From: an uncultured Actinomycetes bacterium
GTDB taxonomy: Bacteria > Actinomycetota > Actinomycetes > Nanopelagicales > Nanopelagicaceae
Length of the DNA: 64,000 nt
Reading direction: 5' to 3'
NCBI GenBank assembly: GCA_903834145.1
Contig: CAILHY010000010.1
Coordinates: forward strand, 97,907-161,906
Shown here: positions 8,522 through 16,859 of the stretch, piece by piece
How the letters are laid out: every line of letters starts with the position of its first letter
Numbering within the stretch: the first letter of the stretch is position 1
Notes under the pieces: generated by a model
Database searches by the model: none
Told to the model about the DNA's origin: nothing
The model's input: only the letters and a program-made list of their open reading frames with translations
Made by a program: the position numbers and the translations under genes

Positions 8522-9489
8522 TGTTTACATTTATCGCTCGACGCTTTGCTGCGATGATTTTTGTACTCACCTCAATTTCGATACTGGTTTTCTTTATCTT
8601 CTTTGCAACTCCAGGTGTAGATCCGGCCGCACGTATTGCCGGTCGTAACGCAGACCAACAAACCTTGTTGCAGGTGCGTCATTCCTTCGAACTCGATAAA
8701 CCTCTTCCATTTAGATATATATCAATGATGCGCCACTTGTTTGTGGAGAGAGATCTGACGTCGTATGTAAATCGTGGCGCAAAGGTAATTCCGCAACTTT
8801 CTCAGGCGATCCCTGCCACCTTCTCTCTCGTTATTGGAGCTGCGATTTTATGGCTCTTCGCTGGAATTTTCTTTGGAGTTTTGGCTGCCAGCTCTAAACG
8901 CAAATGGATCGATCCGACTATTTCATTCTTGGGAATAGTGGGGATTTCTCTGCCCGTTTATTGGTTGGGCGAAGTTGTTAACTTGATTACTCAATCCAAA
9001 CTGCACCATTCTGTTTTCCGATGGGTTCCACCGCTGGGTTATGTAGGGCTCTCGGATAACCCCTGGCAATGGTTCCTGCATCTGATTTTTCCATGGCTCA
9101 CGTTGGCTGTGCTGTATGCCGGAATTTACGTGCGCGTCTTGCGCAACGAAATCATGGTTGTTATGGGTGAGGATTACATCAAAACCGAGCGAGCAAAGGG
9201 CGCAAGCGAAAAGAGAATTCTTTACAAACATGCAACCCGAATGAGTTTAATGACGATAGTTTCACTCTTCGGGCTAGATTTTGGCGCCCTAGTTGGTGGT
9301 TATGCCCTTTTGACTGAAGTTGTTTTCGGAATTCAGGGAGTCGGAAAACTCACCTTCGATTCACTTCAAAACTTTGACCTGCCGGTAATCATGGCCACGG
9401 TTATGTATTCATCATTTTTCGTCGTTTTCATGAACGCATTGGTAGATGTTCTCTATGCCGTACTAGATCCGCGGGTGCGACGTGCCTGA
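8521..9489 (+). CDS. ABC importer permease, DppB/OppB type
   Basis: A 322-residue membrane subunit pairing with the preceding permease. The N-terminal signature is typical of DppB: one TM helix at ~9-30, then PGVDPAARIAGRNA and a charged segment before the five-helix core. The EAA loop DYIKTERAKGASEKRILYKH (about 218-238) is well conserved. The C-terminus (FDLPVIMATVMYSSFFVVFMN...DPRVRRA) matches the family. It starts at the TAATG overlap with the DppC-type gene and overlaps the following ATPase gene by 8 bases, so the operon is tightly coupled. Confidence 0.88.
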   Translation: MFTFIARRFAAMIFVLTSISILVFFIFFATPGVDPAARIAGRNADQQTLLQVRHSFELDKPLPFRYISMMRHLFVERDLTSYVNRGAKVIPQLSQAIPATFSLVIGAAILWLFAGIFFGVLAASSKRKWIDPTISFLGIVGISLPVYWLGEVVNLITQSKLHHSVFRWVPPLGYVGLSDNPWQWFLHLIFPWLTLAVLYAGIYVRVLRNEIMVVMGEDYIKTERAKGASEKRILYKHATRMSLMTIVSLFGLDFGALVGGYALLTEVVFGIQGVGKLTFDSLQNFDLPVIMATVMYSSFFVVFMNALVDVLYAVLDPRVRRA

Positions 9490-10456
9490 AAAACTACTCG
9501 AGGTTAGGAACCTTAACGTTACCTTTGAGACGCGCCGTGGCGATGTCCGCGCAGTCAACGACCTCTCATTCTCCCTAGGTAAAGGTGAAACTCTGGGCAT
9601 TGTCGGCGAATCCGGTTCTGGTAAGTCTGTTTCGATGAACGCGGTTATGGGGCTACTGCGCGATAGCAATGTGAAAATTTCAGGAGAAGTTTTTTTTAAT
9701 AGTCAGGATTTGTTGAAGCGAGATGACGAAGCAATGCGCTCCATTCGTGGCAAGGAGATTGCCATGGTCTTTCAAGATCCAATGACCGCCCTTACTCCGG
9801 TGTATTCAGTCGGCTGGCATATTGTTGAGCAGATTCGTCTGCACACTCAACTCAGCAAGAAGCAGGCGCATAAGCGCGCCATTGAAATACTGGATGAAGT
9901 TGGAATTCCTGATCCAGCTCGCCGAGTAAATCAATACCCTCATGAATTCTCTGGAGGTATGCGCCAGCGAGCAATTATTGCGATGGCTCTAGCGCTCAAT
10001 CCATCCCTTCTCATTGCCGATGAACCAACTACCGCTTTAGATGTCACGATTCAGGCGCAGATACTGGATCTCCTTAAGCGTTTACAAAAGCAACACAATT
10101 CCTCAATCATCATCATTACTCACGACATGGGTGTTGTTTCTGAAATTGCTGATGAAGTATTGGTCATGTATGCCGGACGCCCGGTTGAACGTGCATCCAA
10201 GAAAACACTTTTCGCCCACCCTCAACATCCTTACACGCAAGGACTTATGAATTCAGTGCCCAGAGTTGATCGACCACGATCTGAACATCTTGAGGCAATT
10301 CCCGGACAACCGGCTTCGCTTTTGAACTTACCCCAAGGTTGTGCATTTTCTATTCGTTGCTCGAAGGTGCACGATGCTTGCGCGCAAGTGCCTCTCTTTA
10401 AAGCTGATGATTCCGGTCATGGCACTGCGTGTTTCTTGGTGGGTGATCCTTCATGA
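9482..10456 (+). CDS. ABC importer ATPase, DppD/OppD type
   Basis: A 324-residue ATP-binding subunit of the dipeptide-type importer. Walker A is GESGSGKS (~41-48), the Q-loop lies at [10 protein letters not shown], the signature at [10 protein letters not shown], Walker B at [12 protein letters not shown] and the switch His in ITHDMG. The C-terminal oligopeptide/dipeptide extension is present, with the Cys pattern [14 protein letters not shown] typical of OppD/DppD subunits that bind an Fe-S cluster or metal there. GTG start at 9482 lies inside the end of the permease gene. It should form a heterodimer with the next ATPase. Confidence 0.92.
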   Translation: MPEKLLEVRNLNVTFETRRGDVRAVNDLSFSLGKGETLGIVGESGSGKSVSMNAVMGLLRDSNVKISGEVFFNSQDLLKRDDEAMRSIRGKEIAMVFQDPMTALTPVYSVGWHIVEQIRLHTQLSKKQAHKRAIEILDEVGIPDPARRVNQYPHEFSGGMRQRAIIAMALALNPSLLIADEPTTALDVTIQAQILDLLKRLQKQHNSSIIIITHDMGVVSEIADEVLVMYAGRPVERASKKTLFAHPQHPYTQGLMNSVPRVDRPRSEHLEAIPGQPASLLNLPQGCAFSIRCSKVHDACAQVPLFKADDSGHGTACFLVGDPS

Positions 10457-11421
10457 GTACCCAGAAAGTTATTCTCTCCGTAAATGCACTTTCTAAGAAT
10501 TATGAATTGGGGTCGGCATTTTCTCGGGGCAAGGAAGTAGTCCATGCAGTCGAGAACATCAATCTTGAGATCGTTGAAGGTGAAACTCTAGGAATTGTTG
10601 GTGAATCAGGATGCGGTAAATCTACGTTAGGTCGGATGATCGTTCGCCTGGAAGAGCCGACTGCCGGCGAAATCATTTTCGAGGGGGAGGATCTAGCAAA
10701 ACTTTCCAACAAGAACCTTCGTAGTATGCGCAAACGTCTACAGATGATTTTTCAGGACCCTTACGCATCGCTCAATCCACGACGCCAAATCGGCAAGATC
10801 GTTGAAGAGCCTCTTCGCGTGCACGGAGTTGACAAAGCAGAACGCGAGAAAATCGCTAAGGACTTGCTCCGACGCGTGGGACTTGATCTTGAGGCCTATG
10901 AGAAATACCCTCATGAATTCTCTGGGGGTCAACGCCAACGTGTGGTTATTGCACGGGCGCTTGCCCTGAGCCCTCGCCTAGTCGTAGCGGATGAACCAGT
11001 TTCCGCATTGGATGTTTCTATTCAAGCTCAAGTGCTCAATCTCTTTAAAGATTTGCAGAAGGAATTTAATCTGACTTACATTTTCATCGCGCATGACCTT
11101 GGTGTTGTTCGCCATGTGTCTGATCGAATTGCGGTCATGTACCTCGGTAAATTAGTGGAGCTTGCACCCGCCGATGATCTTTATGAATCACCTGCGCATC
11201 CATATACAAAGGCACTTCTTTCGGCGAACCCTCGTATGAATTCTGATGACAAGACCGAACGCATTATTCTCAAGGGAGATATTCCTAATCCGATTAATCG
11301 CCCAAGCGGATGCGTTTTCCACCCACGTTGTCCAAAGATGCAAGATCTCTGCAAGTCTGAAAGCCCAGCCCTTATTCAGATCGGTGACCGACAGGTTGCT
11401 TGTCATTTTCCAGAAAACTAA
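10453..11421 (+). CDS. ABC importer ATPase, DppF/OppF type
   Basis: A 322-residue second ATPase. Walker A GESGCGKST, Q-loop MIFQDPYASLNPR, signature HEFSGGQRQR, Walker B LVVADEPVSALD and the C-terminal Cys-containing extension (SGCVFHPRCPKMQDLC) are all intact, so both nucleotide sites of the importer look functional. It starts at an ATGA overlap with the preceding gene, and the next gene (formamidase paralogue 2) begins 11 bp after its stop with an AGGAG at 11421-11425. The amidase is therefore almost certainly in the same transcript. Confidence 0.92.
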   Translation: MSTQKVILSVNALSKNYELGSAFSRGKEVVHAVENINLEIVEGETLGIVGESGCGKSTLGRMIVRLEEPTAGEIIFEGEDLAKLSNKNLRSMRKRLQMIFQDPYASLNPRRQIGKIVEEPLRVHGVDKAEREKIAKDLLRRVGLDLEAYEKYPHEFSGGQRQRVVIARALALSPRLVVADEPVSALDVSIQAQVLNLFKDLQKEFNLTYIFIAHDLGVVRHVSDRIAVMYLGKLVELAPADDLYESPAHPYTKALLSANPRMNSDDKTERIILKGDIPNPINRPSGCVFHPRCPKMQDLCKSESPALIQIGDRQVACHFPEN

Positions 11422-11432
11422 GGAGACATCTC

Positions 11433-12353
11433 ATGGAGCAACCCACCGTTAAAATCAGCAAAGATCAACATATTTGGGCATACGAGGCAAATATGGCTCC
11501 AGTTGTAAGCGTTGATCCCGGGACTGTTATTGAAATTGAAACGTGGGATTGTTTTACGGGCCAAGTACAAACTGAAAGCGACACCGTTGAAAAGTTAGAT
11601 TTAGCACGAGTGAACAGTGCAACAGGTCCAATTGCTGTCAAAGGCGCAGAGCCAGGTGATTCACTTTCGGTGACACTTGTAGATATTCGTCCAGATCGCA
11701 AAGGCGCTGGAATGTGTATCCCTGAATGGGGACAACTCATTCACAAAGTGAAGTCACCGACAACACGAATCTTTAGAGTTGAAGATGGCATTGTGCACAT
11801 GAATGAAAATGTTTCATGGCCATCGCGTCCAATGTTTGGTGTGATCGGTGTAGCCCCAGCAAGTGGATCCATTCCGACCTTTGAAGCCAATCGTCATGGT
11901 GGAAATATGGATGACAATATGAATGGCATCGGCGCAACGATCCACCTTCCCGTTTTTCAACCGGGGGGACAATTAGCAATCGGCGACATGCATGCATCGA
12001 TGGGCGATGGTGAAATTTCTGGTACTGGCGTAGAAATAGGCGGAAGCGCAATCATCAAGGTGGATCTCATCAAAGGCAAGGCCGGAGGATGGCCTATCAC
12101 CGAGACTGCCGACTCATGGATCACTCACGGAACAACTGCTGACAGCATTGATCAGGCTCTTCAAAATGCATGCGAAGAAGCAGCGAAATTATTAGTCGAT
12201 GAGTGGGGATTCACGATCGAAGACGCCTTCATCTTTCTCTCCGTTGCGGGAGATTTGGGGATTGCTCAATATTGCCATCCATCGCCAGGAAGCGTGATTG
12301 CAAAGATGAGGGTGCCAAAGACCTCGGCGACGCCTCACCCCTTCAAAAGGTAG
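11433..12353 (+). CDS. Formamidase/acetamidase family protein (paralogue 2)
   Basis: A 306-residue FmdA/AmdA-family amidase, last gene of the dipeptide-type transporter operon. Landmarks shared with paralogue 1 are TWDCFTGQ, SATGPI, GAEPGDSL, HGGNMDDNMNGIGATIHLP, GDMHASMGDGEISGTGVE, SWITHG and EEAAKLLVDEWGFTIEDAF. ATG 11433 was chosen because it follows AGGAG at 11421-11425; an upstream in-frame start at 11400 would overlap the ATPase gene and add non-conserved residues. It should release ammonia from a short amide in the cytoplasm. Tight linkage to the importer predicts that the imported ligand, or a product of it, is the substrate. Confidence 0.88.
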   Translation: MEQPTVKISKDQHIWAYEANMAPVVSVDPGTVIEIETWDCFTGQVQTESDTVEKLDLARVNSATGPIAVKGAEPGDSLSVTLVDIRPDRKGAGMCIPEWGQLIHKVKSPTTRIFRVEDGIVHMNENVSWPSRPMFGVIGVAPASGSIPTFEANRHGGNMDDNMNGIGATIHLPVFQPGGQLAIGDMHASMGDGEISGTGVEIGGSAIIKVDLIKGKAGGWPITETADSWITHGTTADSIDQALQNACEEAAKLLVDEWGFTIEDAFIFLSVAGDLGIAQYCHPSPGSVIAKMRVPKTSATPHPFKR

Positions 12354-12355
12354 TT

Positions 12356-12361
12356 TAGAAT
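12356..12361 (+). promoter_or_regulatory. -10 box of a leaderless promoter (SRPBCC gene)
   Basis: TAGAAT at 12356-12361 is followed by 6 nt and the ATG at 12368. It overlaps the end of the upstream amidase operon, giving the next gene its own start site. Confidence 0.5.
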
Positions 12362-12367
12362 CTTGAA

Positions 12368-12850
12368 ATGAGCTCGCTTCCGATTCGATCCGAAATTCTT
12401 GACACTGGCAATTTCGCGATTAAGTCTGCGCGCATTGTAGTCAATGCACCCGCAGCAAAGATCTTTGAGATTCTGACAAGTCCGAAACGACATCAAGAAA
12501 TTGATGGATCAGAGACTATTCAAGCAAACTTCAGTGGCCCTGACCGACTTGTACTTGGATCTAAATTCGGGATGCAGATGCACCTCGTGATTGACTACAA
12601 GATTCTAAATACGGTTGTGGAATTTGCGGAGAATGAACTCATTGCTTGGCGCCATATTGGAAGATGGCGTTGGCGCTACCAACTTAAATCACTGTCACCG
12701 ACATCTACCGAAATCACTGAAACTTTCGATGCATCGGACATTCCTTGGATCTGCACGCTATGGCTGAAGGTTCGAAAGGCTTATCCGTGGACCCAGATGG
12801 CGATTGCTAAGTCGCTGGTGCGGCTTAAGGAAGTTGCTGAACGCTCATAA
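12368..12850 (+). CDS. SRPBCC/START-like ligand-binding protein
   Basis: A 160-residue protein with the helix-grip (SRPBCC, polyketide-cyclase/Bet v 1) layout: an early strand SARIVVNAPAAKIFEILTSPKRHQEIDGS, a middle GSKFGMQM strand, a Trp-rich region ELIAWRHIGRWRWRYQL and the closing TSTEITETFDASDIPW strand, then a C-terminal helix (residues ~135-160). Such proteins bind hydrophobic ligands; no catalytic residue can be named. It is 14 bp downstream of the amidase but has a well-placed TAGAAT box and no Shine-Dalgarno, so it may be transcribed alone. Confidence 0.75.
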   Translation: MSSLPIRSEILDTGNFAIKSARIVVNAPAAKIFEILTSPKRHQEIDGSETIQANFSGPDRLVLGSKFGMQMHLVIDYKILNTVVEFAENELIAWRHIGRWRWRYQLKSLSPTSTEITETFDASDIPWICTLWLKVRKAYPWTQMAIAKSLVRLKEVAERS

Positions 12851-12857
12851 GTGCTCG

Positions 12858-12909
12858 GAATTAAAATTCTCGCAATCTTTCCTAACCTTGAGTCGTTTGA
12901 CGTTAATAT
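12858..12909 (+). promoter_or_regulatory. Leaderless promoter and small palindrome upstream of the DpaL-like gene
   Basis: TAATAT at 12904-12909 is 6 nt before ATG 12916, with no Shine-Dalgarno, indicating a leaderless start for the lyase - M20 - GNAT operon. A perfect 12-bp palindrome GAATTAAAATTC lies at 12858-12869, upstream of the -35 region, and could be an operator. The role is inferred from position only. Confidence 0.45.
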
Positions 12910-12915
12910 CCCTCC

Positions 12916-14034
12916 ATGAGTTCCTTCCCTCCATTCTTGAATCCCGATGCCCTGTCGTGGCGCTTTGTATCGAAAAGAAATTGGGCACCGGTCTTTCATG
13001 CATCCATTCCAGGATTCGCTCAAAGCCCGCTCATTTCTCTCCCTCTGCTTGCACAGGAATTGGGGGTCGGAAGTATTCACGTCAAGAACGAATCTTCTCG
13101 CCTTGATCTGCCTGCGTTCAAAATACTTGGAGCATCGTGGGCAATCGCTAGAGTCTATGGAGAGAAATTAGGAATTCCTGATTCAGAACTGACTTTCTCA
13201 AAGATCAAGGAGAAGGCACATCTCAGTGGTATTTCCTTGTTGGTTGCCGCTACCGATGGCAATCACGGAAGAGCGGTTGCACGAATGGCTATGTATTTAG
13301 GTTGCAAGTCAGAGATATTCATTCCTTTTGGAGTAAGCCCGGAAGCAATTGCTGCGATCAAAAGCGAAGGCGCCGACGTTCATGCAACTAATTCATCTTA
13401 TGACTTTGCAGTTGATAGAGCCCGTGAGTTTGCAGAATCCATTCCAGGTGCTGTTCTCATTCAGGACACTTCATGGGAAGGCTATGAAGAAATCCCGCAA
13501 TGGATTGTTGAGGGATATCAGACTCTCTGCGCCGAAATTGATGAGCAAATGGGCGAGCAATCGGTGGATCTGGCAGTGATCCCAGTAGGTGTGGGATCGC
13601 TAGCCCATGCCGTTGTAGCCCACTATCGGGGAGCATCTGCATCGCATCCGGTCCTGGTATCTGTGGAACCTACGGTTGCCGCCTGCCTACTTGAGTCTCT
13701 TCACAAGAATGTACGTACGAGCGTAGATACATCACCAACGATTATGGCTGGGCTTAACTGTGGAACACCTTCAGAGGCAGCGTGGCCATTACTGCGAGCC
13801 GGGATAAGCGCATCCGTGGCTGTTGATGATCAGGAATGCGCGCAATCGGTGAGGGAGCTGAACGCAAACGGCGTGGACTCAGGCCCATGCGGTGGTGCAA
13901 CGCTTGCGGGGTTGCGAACACTTCTTTCTGATGAAGGCGCTCGTAAGCAATTGGGTATCAGTAGCACATCACATGTGGTGCTGATAAATACTGAAGGTTT
14001 CCAAGCAAATCCACTCCCGAAGGAATATTCATGA
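12916..14034 (+). CDS. PLP-dependent lyase, diaminopropionate ammonia-lyase-like
   Basis: A 372-residue fold-type II PLP enzyme most like diaminopropionate ammonia-lyase (DpaL/YgeX), which converts 2,3-diaminopropionate to pyruvate and two ammonia. The PLP-lysine segment reads ESSRLDLPAFKILGASWA with Lys69; the phosphate/asparagine loop is TDGNHGRAVA; the substrate-side motif is DTSWEGYEEIP; the Gly-rich phosphate cradle is PVGVGSLA; and ...GPCGGATLAGL lies near the C-terminus. The family pattern NAFK after Lys-Asn-Glu-Ser is essentially kept. The gene overlaps the following M20 gene by ATGA; a DpaL-like gene beside an M20 hydrolase parallels E. coli ygeX-ygeY. A threonine- or serine-dehydratase activity is the main alternative. 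Confidence 0.8.
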   Translation: MSSFPPFLNPDALSWRFVSKRNWAPVFHASIPGFAQSPLISLPLLAQELGVGSIHVKNESSRLDLPAFKILGASWAIARVYGEKLGIPDSELTFSKIKEKAHLSGISLLVAATDGNHGRAVARMAMYLGCKSEIFIPFGVSPEAIAAIKSEGADVHATNSSYDFAVDRAREFAESIPGAVLIQDTSWEGYEEIPQWIVEGYQTLCAEIDEQMGEQSVDLAVIPVGVGSLAHAVVAHYRGASASHPVLVSVEPTVAACLLESLHKNVRTSVDTSPTIMAGLNCGTPSEAAWPLLRAGISASVAVDDQECAQSVRELNANGVDSGPCGGATLAGLRTLLSDEGARKQLGISSTSHVVLINTEGFQANPLPKEYS

Positions 14035-15164
14035 GTGAAGTCGTAGATCTGCTTGCCGAATTAGTCAGTATCGATTCCTCGAATCCCGATCTTGTCTCTG
14101 GCGCGGCTGGTGAAGCCGCCATCGCGCATTTTATAGAGAAGTGGTTTGTTGCAAATGATTTTGAAGTACACCGCCTAGAAAGGCACCTTGGACGACCTTC
14201 CATTGTGGGAATTTCTCGAGGTAGCGGTTTGGGAAAAAGCCTGATGCTCAACGGTCATATAGATACGGTCTCGCTGGGAAGTTATGAAGGAGATGGTCTA
14301 GATCCCGTAATTACCGACGGGAAGATGTTTGGACGTGGAACTTTTGATATGAAAGGGGGCATTGCAGCAATGATGGTCGCTGCTAAAGCAGCGAAACTCG
14401 CCGGCCATCGCGGCGATCTCATTGTCGCCTGTGTTGCCGATGAAGAAGCTGCAAGTTTTGGTACTGAGGAAGTTCTCGAAAAGTTTCTCACCGATGCTGG
14501 CTTAGTAATAGAGCCCTCGTATCTTCAAGTAACGATGTCGCATAAAGGTTTTGCTTGGTTTGATGTCGTCATACATGGACGAGCAGCACATGGAAGTAGA
14601 CCAGAACTTGGTGTCGATGCGATAGCTAAAGCGGGACATTTTCTTGTTGCACTTGAAGAATACGCACGAAGACTTGCTAACAATCCAGATCCCATACTTG
14701 GCCCCGGAACTGTTCATGCCTCCCTTATCGCCGGAGGCGAGGAAGCCTCAAGTTATCCGGCACAATGCACGATCACTTTGGAACGACGAACTGTTCCTGG
14801 CGAAAGTTCTCGCGTAGTTGAGAGTGAATTGAAAGAGATTCTTGATGCCCTCGCATCTTCCGTTAAAGATTTTTCTTACACTTTGATTCCGGGTCTGGCA
14901 CGAGACTCGTTTAAAGCAGATCCCGAATCAGAAATTGCAAAGATAGCCGTACGTCACCTTGGGGATGCACTGGGTCATGCACCGGTAATTCGTGCTGAGC
15001 CTTTCTGGACTGATTGCGCATTGCTAGATCAAGCGGGGATCCCATGTCTACTATTTGGAGTTGATGGGGATGGCGCACACGCGGCGACTGAATGGGTCAC
15101 GTTGGAATCTTTAGAAATAGTTACCCAAACATTGACGAAGATAGTGTTGGATTACTGCAAATGA
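14031..15164 (+). CDS. M20-family amidohydrolase (ArgE/DapE/YgeY-like)
   Basis: A 377-residue dinuclear-zinc M20 peptidase/deacylase. Metal and catalytic residues are visible: His76 in NGHIDTV, Asp107 in FDMKGG, the catalytic/metal Glu pair at 138-139 (ADEEAA), an acidic residue in EPSY and the late His in DGAHAATEW. A dimerisation (lid) domain begins at about residue 180 with MSHKGFAWFDVVIHGRAAHGS, where His acts across the dimer. It probably removes an acyl or aminoacyl group from an amino acid, which the upstream lyase could then break down. The ATGA overlaps at both ends indicate a coupled trio with the lyase and the first acetyltransferase. Confidence 0.85.
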   Translation: MSEVVDLLAELVSIDSSNPDLVSGAAGEAAIAHFIEKWFVANDFEVHRLERHLGRPSIVGISRGSGLGKSLMLNGHIDTVSLGSYEGDGLDPVITDGKMFGRGTFDMKGGIAAMMVAAKAAKLAGHRGDLIVACVADEEAASFGTEEVLEKFLTDAGLVIEPSYLQVTMSHKGFAWFDVVIHGRAAHGSRPELGVDAIAKAGHFLVALEEYARRLANNPDPILGPGTVHASLIAGGEEASSYPAQCTITLERRTVPGESSRVVESELKEILDALASSVKDFSYTLIPGLARDSFKADPESEIAKIAVRHLGDALGHAPVIRAEPFWTDCALLDQAGIPCLLFGVDGDGAHAATEWVTLESLEIVTQTLTKIVLDYCK

Positions 15165-15631
15165 TCATTCGCGAAGCAGTGCTTGGTGATGAGGGTGCGA
15201 TCATGCACCTTATTCACGAGTTGGCCATTTATGAGAAAGCCCCTGAAGAAGTCTTTGCAACAGCGGAGGATATTCGTCATTCTCTCTTCCAAGAGCACCC
15301 CGTTGCTTTCTGTCATGTTGTCGAAGTTGATGGGCAGGTAGTAGGGATTGCGCTCTGGTTCTTGAACTACTCCACCTGGCTGGGCAAGCCCGGGCTCTAT
15401 CTCGAGGATCTGTTTGTCTTAGAAGATCACCGTGGACACGGGTACGGGATGGCGCTGCTAAAGAAATTGGCCGCGATCGCAGTAGATCGTGGCTATGACA
15501 GGTTCCAATGGTGGGTATTGGATTGGAATCAACCATCCATTGATCTATATAAAAGAATGGGTGCCGAGCCTATGGATGAATGGACCACATTTCGTTTGAG
15601 CGGGGATGCACTTCGAAAGTTCGCGCAATAA
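15161..15631 (+). CDS. GNAT acetyltransferase, spermidine/diamine N1-acetyltransferase (SSAT)-like
   Basis: A 156-residue GNAT protein. Start ATG 15161 overlaps the M20 stop (ATGA) and gives the usual GNAT opening MIIREAVLGDEGAI. The pattern IHELAIYEKAPEEV near residue 20 and the acetyl-CoA motif LEDLFVLEDHRGHGYGMALL with FQWWVLDWNQPSIDLYKRMGA is the SSAT-type signature, so polyamines, diamines or other small amines are likely acceptors. Thialysine-type acceptors are also known for this family. The position at the end of the lyase-M20 operon suggests an amine produced or encountered in that pathway; the polyamine-uptake operon is ~17 kb away. Confidence 0.8.
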   Translation: MIIREAVLGDEGAIMHLIHELAIYEKAPEEVFATAEDIRHSLFQEHPVAFCHVVEVDGQVVGIALWFLNYSTWLGKPGLYLEDLFVLEDHRGHGYGMALLKKLAAIAVDRGYDRFQWWVLDWNQPSIDLYKRMGAEPMDEWTTFRLSGDALRKFAQ

Positions 15632-15645
15632 GGAATGATGGAGAT

Positions 15646-16140
15646 ATGCCAGAAGCCCAGCCCTTGGTCATATTGCGACCATACCAAGAGAATGAATTCG
15701 AGCAAGCTTGTGTAATTCGTGAAATTACCAATCCAGAAAAGAGAGAAAAGTTTCGAGATCGTTTCATGCTCTCGGGCAAATGGTTTGATCACTACTTGCA
15801 TTTGGCAATTGAGGCGGATGGAGTTTTGGTAGGGGATATGCAACTTCGTCATTGTGATTTCACAATGCCCCCAGGAGCACTTCATATGGGGCTTGAATTA
15901 GCAGAAGATTCGCGCAAGCATGGAATTGGAACCCAAGCCCTAAAGGCGGTGGCTCACTATGCTTTTAGCGAAGGGCATCACCGCCTTGAAGGTTCAACCG
16001 CACAGGAGAATGTGGGGATGCGGAAAGCATTTGAAAAAGCCGGATGGAAGTTCGAGGGAATTCTTCATGATCTCTTTGTGGAGGATGAAAAGCCGGTCGA
16101 TTACTATTCCTACGCAATCACCAAGTTTGATACTAATTAG
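15646..16140 (+). CDS. GNAT acetyltransferase (RimJ/RimL-like)
   Basis: A 164-residue GNAT-fold protein. ATG 15646 follows a GATGGAG purine run; an earlier in-frame start at 15580 would lie inside the previous gene. The family layout is LVILRPYQENEFEQ at the N-terminus, a central strand pair VGDMQLRHCDF, GLELAEDSRKHGIGTQALKAVAHYA for acetyl-CoA binding and ENVGMRKAFEKAGWKFEGIL near the C-terminus, typical of RimJ/RimL-like N-acetyltransferases. The acceptor is unknown. It is the second of three acetyltransferase genes in a row. Confidence 0.75.
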   Translation: MPEAQPLVILRPYQENEFEQACVIREITNPEKREKFRDRFMLSGKWFDHYLHLAIEADGVLVGDMQLRHCDFTMPPGALHMGLELAEDSRKHGIGTQALKAVAHYAFSEGHHRLEGSTAQENVGMRKAFEKAGWKFEGILHDLFVEDEKPVDYYSYAITKFDTN

Positions 16141-16142
16141 AC

Positions 16143-16706
16143 ATGGAATTGTCAGATTACATTGAACCAATAATCTTTGGTGAAAGAATTGAGCTACATC
16201 ATATTTCACCGCTTCGTTTGGTCACTTTATTAGAATCCCCAGAAGAACAATCAATCTATGATAATCGAACCTATACGAACCCTTACAGGGTTCTGATCGA
16301 TGACAAGGGCCCTTTGGCGTGGAGAGTTCCCCAAGTAATGGCTGATGAGTCCTCAAATAAATGGTTTATGCGCTGGATAGTCTTACAAGAAAACCAAAAA
16401 ATTATCGGCAGCACGAGTTTTCACCGGGTACCTGATGAAAATGGAATGATTGAAATCGGACTAGGCATCGATGAGCGCTTCCACAATAAGGGTTTTGGAT
16501 ATGAAGCAGTAAAAGGTATGTGGGAGTGGGTCAGCAAAGACCCCTTAGTAAAGATACTTCGATATACGGTTAGTCCAACAAATCTTGCCTCTATCGCACT
16601 CATCAATAAATTTGATTTTCCCAAGATCGGTCAACAGATAGATGAAGAAGATGGGCCAGAAGATATTTATGAATTGAGCGTTAACGAATTTCTAGACAAG
16701 TTGTGA
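16143..16706 (+). CDS. GNAT acetyltransferase (RimJ/RimL-like)
   Basis: A 187-residue GNAT-fold protein starting 2 bp after the previous stop, so translation is probably coupled. The recognisable parts are a GERIELHHISPLRL-type opening, the strand IGSTSFHRVPDENGMIEIGLGI, the acetyl-CoA loop ERFHNKGFGYEAVKGMWEW and the ISPT-like end (YTVSPTNLASIALINKFDFPKIG). It shows little similarity to its two neighbours beyond the fold, so this is not a recent tandem duplication. The substrate is unknown. Confidence 0.75.
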   Translation: MELSDYIEPIIFGERIELHHISPLRLVTLLESPEEQSIYDNRTYTNPYRVLIDDKGPLAWRVPQVMADESSNKWFMRWIVLQENQKIIGSTSFHRVPDENGMIEIGLGIDERFHNKGFGYEAVKGMWEWVSKDPLVKILRYTVSPTNLASIALINKFDFPKIGQQIDEEDGPEDIYELSVNEFLDKL

Positions 16707-16859
16707 CGATGAATGAGGGATCACTCTCACCGTAATGTCTTGCAGGTCACTAATTACACGCTCGTAGTATGCATTTTTCGCACTGAGACGAGGGTCATGG
16801 CAAATCGACCTCACTTGATAACCACTCGAGAGTAGAGTGAAAAATGTCAAGGAGGACAG
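16707..16859 (+). promoter_or_regulatory. Intergenic region upstream of the SQR-DsrC-DsrE operon
   Basis: A 153-bp non-coding gap. It holds a small inverted repeat CACTC/GAGTG flanking a CTCGAG core near 16825-16841 and a strong AAGGAGG Shine-Dalgarno just before the ATG at 16860. No clear -35/-10 pair can be named. It presumably carries the operon promoter. Confidence 0.4.
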
